NCBI RefSeq assembly: GCF_003611475.1 | Contig: NZ_RAXT01000001.1 | Coordinates: 217,981-281,980 of the forward strand | Length of the DNA stretch: 64,000 nt | Direction of reading: 5' to 3' | Origin: Acinetobacter rongchengensis | Lineage (GTDB): Bacteria; Pseudomonadota; Gammaproteobacteria; Pseudomonadales; Moraxellaceae | Part shown: positions 8,798-18,367 of the stretch, in pieces | Numbering within the stretch: the first letter of the stretch is position 1 | Layout of the letters: each line of letters begins with the position of its first letter | Notes under the pieces: model-generated | The model's input: the letters and a program-made list of their open reading frames with translations, nothing else | What the model was told of the DNA's origin: nothing | Database searches by the model: none | Position numbers and translations under genes: made by a program

Positions 8798-10090
8798 ATG
8801 ACGAATCTCCGTACAAAGGATATTATTGCTTTAGGGTTTATGACCTTTGCCTTATTTATTGGGGCTGGTAATATTATCTTTCCACCTATTGTTGCTCAAC
8901 AAGCAGGTGAACATGTATGGCTTGCAGCTTTTGGTTTTCTGATCACCGCTGTTGGCTTACCTGTACTCACCATCATGGCACTTTCAAAAACTGAAGGTTC
9001 TATTGCAATTTTAAGTTCACCTTTGGGTAAAGTCGCCAGTTTACTACTCACTGTCGTTTGTTATCTGTCAGTTGGACCTTTGTTTGCAACCCCACGTACT
9101 GCAACTGTTTCTTACGAAATCGGTTTTTCAACTTATTTTGGCAATAGCAGTTCATCATTGCTGATTTACAGTATTATTTATTTTGCTTTTGTGACCTTAG
9201 TTTCACTCTATCCAAATAAATTATTGGATACTGTGGGTCATATCCTTGCACCATTAAAAATTATTGCACTTGCTATTTTAGGTATTGCAGCTTTGGTCAC
9301 CCCTACAGGCTCAATTTCTCCTGCAATTAATAATTATGTCAGTAGCCCAGTTTCTGAAGGTTTCGTTAATGGTTACCTTACCATGGATACTTTGGGTGCA
9401 TTGGTTTTTGGTATTGTCATTATTCATGCGATTCATTCACGTGGTGTGACTGACAAAAAACTGGTGACTAAATATGCAGTCATCGCAAGTTTAATTTCAG
9501 GTGTTGGTTTAACACTGGTTTATTTAAGCCTGTTTAAATTGGGTTTAGGAAGCCATGATGTTGCGCCTAATGCTGCAAACGGTGCGGTCATCCTCCACGC
9601 CTATGTACAACATGCCTTTGGCGATTTAGGTTCATTGTTCCTTACAGCGCTCATTTTTATTGCATGTATGGTCACTGCGATTGGCTTAACCTGCGCATGT
9701 GCAGAATATTTCTCAGAATTACTTAAAATTCCTTATAAGATTTTAGTGGTTATCTTGGTTTTATTCTCATTGGTCATTTCTAATCTAGGTTTAACCAAGC
9801 TCATTGCTTTTTCAGTGCCTGTTTTAAGTGCAATTTACCCGCCAGCAATTGTTGTGATTGTCCTCAGTTTCTTCTGGAAAAAATTTAACCGCCCATCTTT
9901 GGTCATTGCACCAGTAACAGCAGTTTCATTTATTTTCGGTATTATTGAAGGTATTAAAGTCACCAGCTTTAAAGACAGCTTACCTGCAATCATCCAAAAC
10001 TTGCCGTTAAATGAACAAAACTTAGCATGGCTAATACCATCTTTAATTATCTTAATGATTTGTGTCGTAATCGATAAAGTTAAAAAATAA
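8798..10090 (+). CDS. brnQ: Branched-chain amino acid transporter, LIVCS family
   Basis: This 430-residue inner-membrane symporter takes up leucine, isoleucine and valine with a cation. The N-terminus [20 protein letters not shown] and the block [20 protein letters not shown] closely match E. coli BrnQ, as does [18 protein letters not shown]. About twelve membrane segments are present. The frame is open from 8684, but the added 38 residues are absent from the family, so I start at ATG 8798, although no good ribosome-binding site precedes it. The gene appears monocistronic. Nothing is missing or truncated. Confidence 0.92.
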   Translation: MTNLRTKDIIALGFMTFALFIGAGNIIFPPIVAQQAGEHVWLAAFGFLITAVGLPVLTIMALSKTEGSIAILSSPLGKVASLLLTVVCYLSVGPLFATPRTATVSYEIGFSTYFGNSSSSLLIYSIIYFAFVTLVSLYPNKLLDTVGHILAPLKIIALAILGIAALVTPTGSISPAINNYVSSPVSEGFVNGYLTMDTLGALVFGIVIIHAIHSRGVTDKKLVTKYAVIASLISGVGLTLVYLSLFKLGLGSHDVAPNAANGAVILHAYVQHAFGDLGSLFLTALIFIACMVTAIGLTCACAEYFSELLKIPYKILVVILVLFSLVISNLGLTKLIAFSVPVLSAIYPPAIVVIVLSFFWKKFNRPSLVIAPVTAVSFIFGIIEGIKVTSFKDSLPAIIQNLPLNEQNLAWLIPSLIILMICVVIDKVKK

Positions 10091-10657
10091 ATCTTTTTAA
10101 CACGTCCTTAAAATTTGATTTTACCCAAATCATTTTTTAAAAGTGATCAATAATTGTCAAGTTTACCCAACTGGCTATTATTGTTTGCGACACTTATACA
10201 TCAATTTGTGAACTTATTCGTTTCGGAAATGAGCAAATCTCTTTGTAATTTTTATCTAAATTTTAATCAAGTAAAGCAACTACTCACCCATAGACACAAA
10301 TTTTTACATTTACAAATATATTTTAATTTCTCATCGTCGTGAACGCTCTTTATAGCTGAAAAATTTTTATTAAATCATAAACTTTGGTCTTAGCCCTCTT
10401 TCATGGCTAAGCAACTTATTGTATTTTATAATGATAACCAGATCTCATTTTGAATATAGACCACCTTTATAATCGGATATTTATTAAACATATTTCTTAT
10501 ATAAATGGAATATTCATAATTTGTCATAAATATGTCACATTTATTTATGAAAATAGTCATATTTTGACTTGAAATAATAATTAAATGTGGTACAACTAAA
10601 TAAACCAATCCAGACCAAAACAATTAGGTTTTTGTCGAGCAGACAGGAGGTATGGAG
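10091..10657. other. Long AT-rich spacer with a small hairpin
   Basis: About 560 bases lie between brnQ and the small membrane protein gene. A hairpin (CTTAGCC / GGCTAAG, 10389-10411) lies in the middle without a U tract. The 62-codon and 65-codon frames inside have poor starts and no family resemblance, and I do not call them. The 100 bases before 10658 presumably hold the promoter of the following gene. Confidence 0.45.
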
Positions 10658-10894
10658 ATGTTACCAATACATTTCAATAAGCAAGTCTTCATTAATTCTT
10701 TGAAGACAAACAAAAAAATGGTCACGTATTTAAGCACTACGTTGGCACTATTAGCAACATTGTTTATTCATGGGCTAATTCAAGGCAACTTAAAACCTGA
10801 ATTCTTCGCTTATGCTCTAGTCGTATCAGCAGCCTTCTATGTATGGGATGTTGTCGACCATAAATCACGAAAGCTTGCAAAAATTACAGAATAA
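10658..10894 (+). CDS. Small membrane protein of unknown function
   Basis: This 78-residue protein has two probable membrane segments (about residues 24-42 and 49-66) and a charged C-terminus ending HKSRKLAKITE. A perfect AGGAGG at 10645-10650 sits 7 bases before the ATG at 10658, the best ribosome-binding site I saw in the window. The ATG two codons earlier would leave only one base of spacing. A strong terminator follows directly at its stop, so it is a short monocistronic and probably well-translated unit. I recognise no family. Confidence 0.75.
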   Translation: MLPIHFNKQVFINSLKTNKKMVTYLSTTLALLATLFIHGLIQGNLKPEFFAYALVVSAAFYVWDVVDHKSRKLAKITE

Positions 10895-10924
10895 AAGATG
10901 GATGCAAAGCATCCATCTTTATCG
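10894..10924 (+). terminator. Strong hairpin terminator, possibly bidirectional
   Basis: A perfect 12-base stem, AAAGATGGATGC / GCATCCATCTTT, surrounds a 3-base loop and starts at the stop codon of the small membrane protein gene. T residues flank it on both strands, so it may also serve the converging gene at 10988-11446. Confidence 0.8.
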
Positions 10925-10987
10925 TGAACATAAGATACTGGAAAAAATAAAACGATAATTATCAAACACAAAAAATTTAATCATCAC

Positions 10988-11446
10988 TCAAAACAATCCG
11001 TTAAACATGCCCAATAACAGCCCTGCTGTTGCTATCACTTCGCCAAGCACCAATAAAATCATTGCCATACGCATGAGTATTTTAGGTAAATGAATTTTTC
11101 CTAATTGATGCGGTTGTTTAAATTGATTCGTTGTATCTTTTAAAAAGCCATGTAAGACATAACTCACGATTGCAAATGTAAAGAAAATTAAATTAATCGT
11201 AATAAAAGCTAAATTTACCCATTCTGACCATGTAGAACAATATGCCATCACTGCCAAAATCAGCGTTGCAGGTGCATAAAGTAAACTACTACGATGAGCA
11301 ATATCTACATAATAATGTGCTCTTGCCAATTCAGAACGACTGATTTGATAATACTTCCACACCCCTGTCAGCATACCAACCAATAAATATATTCCACTGA
11401 ATAATAATGCTAATTTGACAGAAAGAGGTAAAAGATAAACATTCAT
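10988..11446 (-). CDS. Four-helix membrane protein of unknown function
   Basis: This 152-residue protein has four probable membrane segments, at about residues 7-28, 55-72, 76-98 and 124-146. The loop after the first helix is polar and basic (KYYQISRSELARAHYY), and a basic hydrophilic stretch separates helices three and four. A short pair of His residues (HYYVDIAHRSS) lies near the start of helix two. I do not recognise a family with confidence. It converges on the small membrane protein gene and is divergent from an alpha/beta hydrolase gene 139 bases away. Composition is like its neighbours. Confidence 0.75.
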   Translation of the reverse strand: MNVYLLPLSVKLALLFSGIYLLVGMLTGVWKYYQISRSELARAHYYVDIAHRSSLLYAPATLILAVMAYCSTWSEWVNLAFITINLIFFTFAIVSYVLHGFLKDTTNQFKQPHQLGKIHLPKILMRMAMILLVLGEVIATAGLLLGMFNGLF

Positions 11447-11585
11447 TTTATTGTCCTATTTTATTTAACGCTCAAATTTAATACCTAAACTATTCGAACG
11501 TAATGACTTTTTAGTCACATTTTAATTTAGTTTCTTTTTGGAACTCATTTAAAGTAAACATAACTTTAAACGTTATCGATTCACT

Positions 11586-12443
11586 ATGAGTACTTTTGAA
11601 AATTTAACCATAAGTTGTGCGGATGGCTATGGCTTAAGCGCACGTTTTTACAAGGCGAAACATCCAACTCAACAGCTACCTGTTTTGGTCTGCCCTGCAA
11701 CAGGTATTACTCAAGGCTTTTATCATGACTTTATCGTATGGCTTACAGAACAAGATTTAGATGTTTTAGTCTTTGATTATCGTGGTATTGGTGCGTCTTT
11801 GCATGGTCCAATACGTCAATCAAATGCAAGCATTCAAGACTGGGGACAACTGGATATTCCAGCGGCAATTCAAGCGTTACTTGCAAAAACTGGTAAACAA
11901 CAAGTTACTCTGATTGGTCATAGTGCAGGTGGACAGCTCCTTGGTGTGGTGCCTAATTATGACAAAGTCGCACAAATGATTGCTATTTCAGGCTCAACTG
12001 GACACATCAAGGGCTTAAAAGGTCGTACTAAACAATTAGCCCCTGTTATGTTTAATTTGATCTTTCCAGTTTCTAGCCTTTTCAAGGGCTATGGCGCAAC
12101 CAAAATGTTGGGAATGGGCGAAAACCTCCCTAAAAAAGTAGCCAAGCAATGGGCGCAATTTTGCAGTAAGCCTGGCTATGTCATGAATGCGATTGGTAAA
12201 ACTATTTTTGAGGATTTCCATCAAGAGATCCAATGTCCAATTACCGTGTATTGGTCTTCTGATGATGAGATTGCAACGCAAGCCAATGTTCAAGACTTAT
12301 TGCGTTTATACCCCAATGCAACCACGGATATGATTGAACTCAAACCCCAAGCACATGATCATAAAGCCATTGGGCATATGTTAATGTTTAGGAAATCACA
12401 TCAGAATTTATGGCCATTCATGACTAAAACCATTTTTAACTAA
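11586..12443 (+). CDS. Alpha/beta hydrolase family protein
   Basis: This 285-residue serine hydrolase has the nucleophile elbow GHSAGG with Ser113, preceded by the oxyanion region CPATGITQGFYHDF (residues 36-49) and the FDYRGIGAS strand-turn. A likely catalytic Asp lies in YWSSDDEIA (about 227-231), and the His is within QAHDHKAIGH (about 256-265). There is no signal peptide, so it acts in the cytosol. The substrate is unknown; related proteins are annotated as esterases or lysophospholipase-like. A terminator follows, and the gene is monocistronic. Confidence 0.85.
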   Translation: MSTFENLTISCADGYGLSARFYKAKHPTQQLPVLVCPATGITQGFYHDFIVWLTEQDLDVLVFDYRGIGASLHGPIRQSNASIQDWGQLDIPAAIQALLAKTGKQQVTLIGHSAGGQLLGVVPNYDKVAQMIAISGSTGHIKGLKGRTKQLAPVMFNLIFPVSSLFKGYGATKMLGMGENLPKKVAKQWAQFCSKPGYVMNAIGKTIFEDFHQEIQCPITVYWSSDDEIATQANVQDLLRLYPNATTDMIELKPQAHDHKAIGHMLMFRKSHQNLWPFMTKTIFN

Positions 12444-12458
12444 ACCATTTTGGTTTTA

Positions 12459-12500
12459 AGCACTTAAATACGTAATCCTGTTTAAGTGCTCTTTTTATTT
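12459..12500 (+). terminator. Terminator of the alpha/beta hydrolase gene
   Basis: A perfect 10-base stem, AGCACTTAAA / TTTAAGTGCT, is followed by CTTTTTATTTTT. Confidence 0.8.
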
Positions 12501-12748
12501 TTAAAAATTTCTTCTTAAAGTTCATCAAAAAAGTAACCAAAAAATCCAATAAAAATTAAATATATTTAAGTAAATCATATGGCTAACATAATTATATTTT
12601 CTCAATTGATGTGCATTAATATTCATGTAACAACAATCTATTAAGTTAGAACCACGTTGAAGTTAAGCATTCTTGTCCAATCTCAACTTTTGATTAACAT
12701 ATTTAGCACTATGGTTATTCTTTAATATTCTATTCAAAAATTATAAAT

Positions 12749-12787
12749 ATGTTATGTTACATACAAAGTTTGTAGAATATATAACAT
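12749..12787. promoter_or_regulatory. Nested dyad over the chrB start, putative operator
   Basis: Two perfect inverted repeats share the same centre at 12768. The inner one is TACAAAGTTTGTA at 12762-12774. The outer arms are ATGTTAT (12749-12755) and ATAACAT (12781-12787). The right outer arm includes the first two bases of the chrB ATG at 12786. The position is ideal for repression of the chrBA operon, possibly by ChrB itself; this is inferred. Confidence 0.55.
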
Positions 12788-13718
12788 GAAAATTTCCCTG
12801 CTTATTTCAAGTCTCCCCACAGAAAGTGCAGCAACACGGATGAGAGTTTGGAGATCTATCAAAAATTGTGGTGCAGCTACACTTAGAGATGGTGTCTATT
12901 TATTACCCTCTACACATGCAAATAAGTTTGATGATATTTCTCAAGATCATCATAGCGAACAAGGTAAAGCTTATATTTTTAATTGCCACTGCCCTGAAAA
13001 TATTGATTTGGTTAAATTATTCGATCGCAATGAAGAATACTCAAGCTTTTTAAAGCAATTAAAAATGCTTGAAAATGAACTCGATGTGACCAAAAAAAAT
13101 GAACATTTAAAGCACATTAGAAAATTAAAGAAAAGCTTAAATCAATTGATGCAAATCGATTATTTCCCACAACCTATACAGGAACAATCGATTCAAGCAT
13201 TGAATGAGCTTGAATATCAAATCGTCCGTTTAGGGGAGATTCATGAACCTCAGATAAGCTTGCAAACCATACACGTATTACAAGCTGAACATTTTCAAAA
13301 TAGAGTTTGGGCAACCCGCAAACGCCCATGGATTGATCGACTTGCTTCAGCATGGTTGATTCAAAAGTTCATCGACCCTTATGCTAAATTCAAATGGTTA
13401 GCTTCTCCAACGGATTGCCCTTCCGATGCGATTGGTTTCGACTTCGATGGTGCAAAATTCACTCATATCGATTGCTTTGTGACTTTCGAAGTTTTAATGC
13501 ATAGCTTCAACCAAATTGATCCCGCACTAAATAAAATTGCCGAAATTGTTCATTACCTTGATATCGGTGGTCACGAACCTGCTGAAGCTGTCGGTTTTGA
13601 AAAGGTTATACATGGCTTAAAAACCACGATTTTAGACGACGACCAACTCTTAATACTCTCAAATCATATTTTTGATGGTTTATATGCAGATTTACTTGGA
13701 GAATCACTTGAGCACTGA
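12786..13718 (+). CDS. chrB: Chromate resistance protein ChrB
   Basis: This 310-residue protein matches ChrB, a partner of chromate transporters. The N-terminal half (LISSLPTESAATRMRVWRSIKNCGAATLRDGVYLLP) and the C-terminal half, with WATRKRPWIDRLASAW followed by FDFDGAKFTH and YLDIGGH, are both present. The middle (residues about 85-140) is a charged helical linker. ChrB is described in other bacteria as a chromate-sensing regulator and as needed for full resistance. It overlaps chrA by 11 bases and leads a two-gene operon. The palindromes over its start codon suggest autoregulation. There is no helix-turn-helix that I can recognise, so DNA binding is not proven from sequence. Confidence 0.9.
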   Translation: MKISLLISSLPTESAATRMRVWRSIKNCGAATLRDGVYLLPSTHANKFDDISQDHHSEQGKAYIFNCHCPENIDLVKLFDRNEEYSSFLKQLKMLENELDVTKKNEHLKHIRKLKKSLNQLMQIDYFPQPIQEQSIQALNELEYQIVRLGEIHEPQISLQTIHVLQAEHFQNRVWATRKRPWIDRLASAWLIQKFIDPYAKFKWLASPTDCPSDAIGFDFDGAKFTHIDCFVTFEVLMHSFNQIDPALNKIAEIVHYLDIGGHEPAEAVGFEKVIHGLKTTILDDDQLLILSNHIFDGLYADLLGESLEH

Positions 13719-15045
13719 AGATAATGAAACGACAGCTGAAACCATCAGTTTTTGGCAGGCAGTATTGTTTTGGCTTAAACTCGGTTTTATTAGTTTTGGC
13801 GGCCCAGCAGGTCAAATTTCTGTCATGCACCAAGAACTTGTTGAGCAGAAAAAATGGATTTCTGAAAAGAGGTTTATGCATGCTTTGAATTATTGCATGT
13901 TGTTGCCCGGGCCAGAAGCTCAGCAATTGGCAACCTATATAGGTTGGCTCATGCATAAAACCAAAGGCGGTTTAATTGCTGGAATTCTATTTGTGTTGCC
14001 TTCATTGTTCATTTTAATTGCACTCTCTTGGGTATATATTAAATTTGGTCATGTTCCAGTAATCGCTGGATTATTTTATGGTATCAAGCCTGCCGTTACA
14101 GCCATTGTTTTTCATGCAACCTATCGTATTGGCAGTAAATCATTAAAGAATAAGTTTCTGTGGTTTATCGCTGCATTGGCATTCATTGCGATCTTTATTT
14201 TTAATATTCCTTTTCCAATCATTGTATTACTGGCTGCTTTAACAGGCTATTTGAGCAGTAAAAAGTACCCTGAGTTATTTTCACATCAAACACATTCAGC
14301 AAGTCATCAATCCTATGGCAAAGCTGTTATCGATGATGATACCCCTATTCCAGAACATGCCAAATTCAAATGGTCACGTCTTGCCCAAATTATCATCATC
14401 GCCGCTATATTATGGAGTGTGCCACTCATAAGTCTATTTTACATTTTTGGCTGGCATCACACCTATACGCAAATGGCTTGGTTTTTCACTAAAGCAGCCT
14501 TGTTGACTTTTGGTGGTGCTTATGCGGTTTTGCCATATGTTTATCAAGGTGCTGTTAATTATTATCATTGGCTCAGCCCGACCCAAATGATTGATGGTTT
14601 AGCGCTCGGTGAAAGCACACCTGGTCCTTTGATTATGGTGGTTGCATTTGTCGGTTTTATTGGTGCATATAGCCATCAAGTCTTGGGTGAATCACAATTC
14701 ATTGCGGGTGTATTCGGCGCAGTGATCGTGACATGGTTTACCTTTATATTCTCATTTTTATTTATCTTGGCTGGCGGGCCAATCATTGAGTCGACACATA
14801 ACCAAATTAAATTTACTGCACCTCTAACTGCAATTACTGCTGCGGTTGTCGGGGTCATTCTGAATTTAGCATTATTCTTTGCGTATCACGTATTATGGCC
14901 AAAAGGCTTTGCAGGTTCATTTGATTATATTGCTGCCCTGATTACGATTTTGGCTATGCTCGCCTTATTTAAATTTAATCAAAGTGTATTAAGAGTGATT
15001 GCTTTATCTGCACTGACAGGTCTCATCATTCAAATGTTGTTTTGA
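13708..15045 (+). CDS. chrA: Chromate transporter ChrA
   Basis: This long-chain CHR-family protein of about 445 residues pumps chromate out of the cytoplasm. It has two homologous halves: the first carries FISFGGPAGQISVMHQEL and LPGPEAQQLATYIGW, and the second carries TFGGAYAVLPYVYQGAV and LGESTPGPLIMVVAFVGF. About ten to twelve membrane segments are visible. The frame is open from 13672, but a GGAG ribosome-binding site 6 bases before TTG 13708 makes that the best start, giving an 11-base overlap with chrB and so translational coupling. A bidirectional terminator lies 120 bases beyond the stop. Confidence 0.92.
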   Translation: MSTEDNETTAETISFWQAVLFWLKLGFISFGGPAGQISVMHQELVEQKKWISEKRFMHALNYCMLLPGPEAQQLATYIGWLMHKTKGGLIAGILFVLPSLFILIALSWVYIKFGHVPVIAGLFYGIKPAVTAIVFHATYRIGSKSLKNKFLWFIAALAFIAIFIFNIPFPIIVLLAALTGYLSSKKYPELFSHQTHSASHQSYGKAVIDDDTPIPEHAKFKWSRLAQIIIIAAILWSVPLISLFYIFGWHHTYTQMAWFFTKAALLTFGGAYAVLPYVYQGAVNYYHWLSPTQMIDGLALGESTPGPLIMVVAFVGFIGAYSHQVLGESQFIAGVFGAVIVTWFTFIFSFLFILAGGPIIESTHNQIKFTAPLTAITAAVVGVILNLALFFAYHVLWPKGFAGSFDYIAALITILAMLALFKFNQSVLRVIALSALTGLIIQMLF

Positions 15046-15165
15046 AATACGTTCAAAATGTCTAAATGAGTAAGAATAACGAATCCCACTCATTTGTGAT
15101 CAATAACAATTTGTTTAAAAATATGCCTAAGCCGCTAAACGCTCACTTCATATACTGCTCGCAAT

Positions 15166-15196
15166 AAAAAATGCCTCGAAGAATGAGGCATTTTTT
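15166..15196. terminator. Bidirectional terminator between chrA and the TerC/CBS gene
   Basis: AAAAAATGCCTC and GAGGCATTTTTT form a perfect stem with a 7-base loop and T runs on both strands. It serves the two converging genes. Confidence 0.85.
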
Positions 15197-15230
15197 ATAT
15201 TTAAATGATGAATATCATGTCTTTGCGAAT

Positions 15231-16772
15231 TTAAGCGAACTGTTCAGGACGGGTAATTTTGACTGTTTTGATTCGATTTTCATCCATCTCAACAACTTCA
15301 AACCAAATACCCTCTTGTTCGATCTGCGTACCGACTTTAGCTTCACCCTGTGTCTTATCCAAGATTAAACCTGCAACGCTGAAATAACCAGAATCTTCTT
15401 GAACTAGATCCAACATTCCTAACTCGAGTTCGAGTTGATATAGATCTAACATTCCCGAAGCTTTCCAAGTGGTTTCATCTAATTTGATCAATTCCAGTTG
15501 CTCATCGGCGTCAGGGAATTCACCTGCAATCGCTTCAAATACATCCAGTGGCGAAATCAAACCCTGAATATTACCAAACTCGTTACTCACCAAAACCAAA
15601 GAACCTTTAGACGTTCTTAAAGTATGAATCGCATCAATCACCTTCATTTTTTCAAAAATAAAGATTGGACGATGACGTTTCAATAAAACACTCAGCTGTT
15701 CAGGTTCATCTAAAGCATCAATTAACTCTTTTGCACGTACCACAGTAACAATTTTATCCAATTGTCCACGACACACTGGAAATAAGCTGTGTGGCACTGC
15801 CAGTATTTGCTGACGAATACTTTCAGGATCATCCTCAAGGTTGATCCATGAAATTTGATTCCGTGGTGTCATGATCGATGCTACAGAACGCTCCGCAAGC
15901 GTTAAAACACCACCCACCATATAACGCTCTTCATCACCAAAGGCTTTTTGTGCAGCCAAGGCTTCAGGTGTTTGCAACAAATCGGCGTCTAATTTGCTTC
16001 CCATCATTTTGAGAATTGAATCTGCAGTACGATGACGCAAAGGGATTTTAGATTCATGCTTTTCTGCGTTACGACTTGAAAACTGATTAAATGCTTCAAT
16101 TAAAATCGCAACACCAATACCTGAGTAAATATAACCTTTCGGGATATGGAAACCAAAGCCTTCAGCAATTAAACTCACCCCAATCAGCAATAAGAAGCTT
16201 AAACACAGAATCACGACTGTAGGATGTCTATTGACAAAGCTGGTTAATGGTTTTGAAGCAATCAACATCACAATAACAGCAATGGTCACCGCAGCCATCA
16301 TCACATAAATATTATCCACCATACCGATCGCTGTAATCACTGAATCCAGTGAGAAAACCGCATCAAGTACGATAATTTGAGCAACAACTGCCCAAAAACT
16401 TGCATAAACAACTGCACCAGTGCTTTTAACTTCTGGCTTTCCTTCCATTTTTTCATGCAGTTCTGTTACTGCTTTATAAACAAGGAATAACCCACCAAAT
16501 AAGAGAATTAGATCTCTTCCAGAAAATGAAAAATTAGCAAAGGAGACTAAAGGTTTGGTTAATGTAACCAGCCAAGAAATGACAGACAATAAACCTAGGC
16601 GCATCAATAAAGCTAAAGACAAGCCAATAATACGAGCCTTATCACGTTGTTCAGGAGGTAATTTATCTGCAAGAATGGCAATAAATACGAGGTTATCAAT
16701 CCCCAGTACAATTTCTAAAACAATCAGGGTTAAAAGGCCAACCCAAATACCAGGGTCTAATAAAAATTCCAT
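15231..16772 (-). CDS. TerC-type membrane protein with CBS pair and CorC/HlyC domain
   Basis: This 513-residue protein joins an N-terminal TerC domain (residues about 5-230, seven hydrophobic segments, with the acidic [15 protein letters not shown] and [14 protein letters not shown] helices typical of metal-linked TerC proteins) to a pair of CBS domains (about 295-415) and a CorC/HlyC C-terminal domain (about 430-510). This is the architecture of E. coli YoaE and YegH. TerC proteins are linked to metal export or metal loading of secreted proteins, and CBS domains bind adenine nucleotides. The substrate is unknown. A good ribosome-binding site (CAGGAG) precedes ATG 16772. It is transcribed alone. 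Confidence 0.92.
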   Translation of the reverse strand: MEFLLDPGIWVGLLTLIVLEIVLGIDNLVFIAILADKLPPEQRDKARIIGLSLALLMRLGLLSVISWLVTLTKPLVSFANFSFSGRDLILLFGGLFLVYKAVTELHEKMEGKPEVKSTGAVVYASFWAVVAQIIVLDAVFSLDSVITAIGMVDNIYVMMAAVTIAVIVMLIASKPLTSFVNRHPTVVILCLSFLLLIGVSLIAEGFGFHIPKGYIYSGIGVAILIEAFNQFSSRNAEKHESKIPLRHRTADSILKMMGSKLDADLLQTPEALAAQKAFGDEERYMVGGVLTLAERSVASIMTPRNQISWINLEDDPESIRQQILAVPHSLFPVCRGQLDKIVTVVRAKELIDALDEPEQLSVLLKRHRPIFIFEKMKVIDAIHTLRTSKGSLVLVSNEFGNIQGLISPLDVFEAIAGEFPDADEQLELIKLDETTWKASGMLDLYQLELELGMLDLVQEDSGYFSVAGLILDKTQGEAKVGTQIEQEGIWFEVVEMDENRIKTVKITRPEQFA

Positions 16773-17430
16773 TATTAGATCTCCTGCCTATTATTATATA
16801 AAGAAGACAAAAATAAGTTTAACCTACACGGCGACGGATCCATGAATGATACCTTTTCAAAAATATTAGTTTAATTATGCACAATATCTAAGATTTGTAA
16901 TTACTTTTCATGAAAAATTTACATTTTAGTATTTCATAAATTTAGCAAAGCGTGCACAAACAATCATAAGATATAAAAAATCATTCAACTTTAGTCTAAA
17001 AATGGCCTAAAATGACTATGACAAGTTTAACAATGAAATTTAGTATATATTGCAAGGTATATGAGTGTCGTTAAACGAGACTTAATAATATCTACTAAAG
17101 CTATTTTTAGGTTGTTAATCACCTATTTTTTGTAATGATTTATTACACTTACGGAATAGTGTATCAATCCTTAACTTTGCTTGTATATGCAAATATTAAA
17201 AATGATTATTTTCAGATTCTTAGAACAATATTCACACAACAAATAAATAAACCTACACCTGTTATGACTATTGCGACAGAATTTTTTTATCATAAAGCCA
17301 AGTCTCATGCACTTAATTTTTCATTAGAATAAGACCACAGTCAGTATTGTTTAGTTATTGAACTTTTTGACTGAGTCGCTTTAGTTTTTATCAATATTAA
17401 AGCACCTAAAAGTGAATAGGATTAACCGCT
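16773..17430. other. AT-rich divergent spacer, no confident gene
   Basis: About 660 bases lie between the TerC/CBS gene and the 104-aa gene. A 65-codon frame at 17135-17332 has no ribosome-binding site and unconvincing composition, so I do not call it. A GC-richer patch at about 16829-16858 lies in the 5' leader of the TerC/CBS gene, but it does not match the yybP-ykoY manganese riboswitch consensus. No repeat is seen. Confidence 0.45.
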
Positions 17431-17745
17431 ATGACAAGTGTAAATGCATTGACTTTTAACCAAATTTCAAAGGCTATTGCAAATACAAGCTATATAAGAG
17501 CTGAGATCAATTTTGATTCAATCTTAGAACAGCAACTGGTCAACGCCATGGTTACGCAAGAGAATAATAAGCAAGAATTGACCTACAATGTCATTCTTGA
17601 AAATGCAGATCTGACAGCACAACTATCAGATACAAAAGCTACCCATTCTCTATTGCAAGAAGAAGCAACTAAATTTGCTCAAATTGTTGCGTTTCATCAA
17701 GATAAAGACAAATATGCGATGTCTTTACTAAACGGCTCTACTTAA
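17431..17745 (+). CDS. Unknown 104-residue protein
   Basis: A soluble, acidic and glutamine-rich small protein without signal peptide or membrane segment. It looks like two regions: residues 1-60, with NFDSILEQQLVNAMVTQENN, and a helical C-terminal half containing ATHSLLQEEATKFAQIVAFHQD. An AGGA motif lies about 10 bases before the ATG, and a clear terminator follows the stop, which supports a real monocistronic gene. I recognise no family. It precedes a MarR-type regulator gene, and co-regulation is possible, but the terminator between them argues against co-transcription. Confidence 0.65.
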   Translation: MTSVNALTFNQISKAIANTSYIRAEINFDSILEQQLVNAMVTQENNKQELTYNVILENADLTAQLSDTKATHSLLQEEATKFAQIVAFHQDKDKYAMSLLNGST

Positions 17746-17755
17746 GTTTATACTC

Positions 17756-17795
17756 CAAGGAAAATTTATATTTTATGGATTTTCCTTGTTTTTTT
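17756..17795 (+). terminator. Terminator of the 104-aa gene
   Basis: A perfect 10-base stem, CAAGGAAAAT / ATTTTCCTTG, is followed by seven T. Confidence 0.85.
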
Positions 17796-17892
17796 ACTTT
17801 AAGCGATTAATCACGTATTGATTCAACTATTCAAAATAAAATATTATTAGGCCTTAAGTTTGGCTATAATTACAAAAAATCAGGGTTACCTA

Positions 17893-18357
17893 ATGACTAA
17901 GAAGTATTCAAAATTTTTGCCTACCGCTGAAAATTTTAATATAGAAAGTTTTCCTTATTATTGGATTACTCAAGTACATGCACAATACGTTTTGAACGTT
18001 GACCATGTCCTAAAGAAATATGGTGTTGACAACTCTAGACGACGCCTTTTGATTTCTTTAGAGGCTAAACCCAATGCCAGTGTTTCGGAACTGTCAGAAA
18101 TGATTGTTTCTAAAATGTCTACAACCACAAAAATCGTGTACCGTTTAAAAGAAGAGGGTTTTGTTGAAACTTTTTCTTGCGAGCATGATGCACGTATTAC
18201 TCGGGTCAAACTTACAGAATCAGGCGAACAAATGACTCAGAAAATTAATGACTTAATGAGTGTAGTACTTGAACAATCATTTGATGGATTAACGCCATTA
18301 CAAATTGAAAAAATGATGGAAAGCTTAAAGCTTATTTTTAAAAATCTTTCTCATTAA
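17893..18357 (+). CDS. MarR family transcriptional regulator
   Basis: This 154-residue protein has the MarR winged-helix layout: a dimerisation helix, the recognition region around ASVSELSEMIVSKMSTTTKIVYRLKEEGFVE, then a wing with CEHDARITRVKLTESGEQ and a C-terminal helix for dimerisation. The start is ATG 17893, preceded by AGGG; a TTG eleven codons upstream is open but has no ribosome-binding site. The usual MarR wing motif D-x-R appears as DAR. Target genes are not evident; the preceding 104-aa gene and the converging SRAP gene are candidates only by closeness. A cysteine (SCEHD) lies close to the wing, which could allow redox sensing. Confidence 0.87.
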   Translation: MTKKYSKFLPTAENFNIESFPYYWITQVHAQYVLNVDHVLKKYGVDNSRRRLLISLEAKPNASVSELSEMIVSKMSTTTKIVYRLKEEGFVETFSCEHDARITRVKLTESGEQMTQKINDLMSVVLEQSFDGLTPLQIEKMMESLKLIFKNLSH

Positions 18358-18367
18358 GCCGTAAAAA

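Noticed and set aside
10154..10342. 62-codon frame downstream of brnQ
   Set aside because: TTG start without ribosome-binding site, Phe/Leu/Asn/His-rich product as expected for AT-rich non-coding DNA.
16829..16858. GC-rich patch in the leader of the TerC/CBS gene as a possible manganese (yybP-ykoY) riboswitch
   Set aside because: The conserved loops of that riboswitch are not present.
17135..17332. 65-codon frame in the spacer before the 104-aa gene
   Set aside because: No ribosome-binding site and no recognisable features; composition fits AT-rich spacer.
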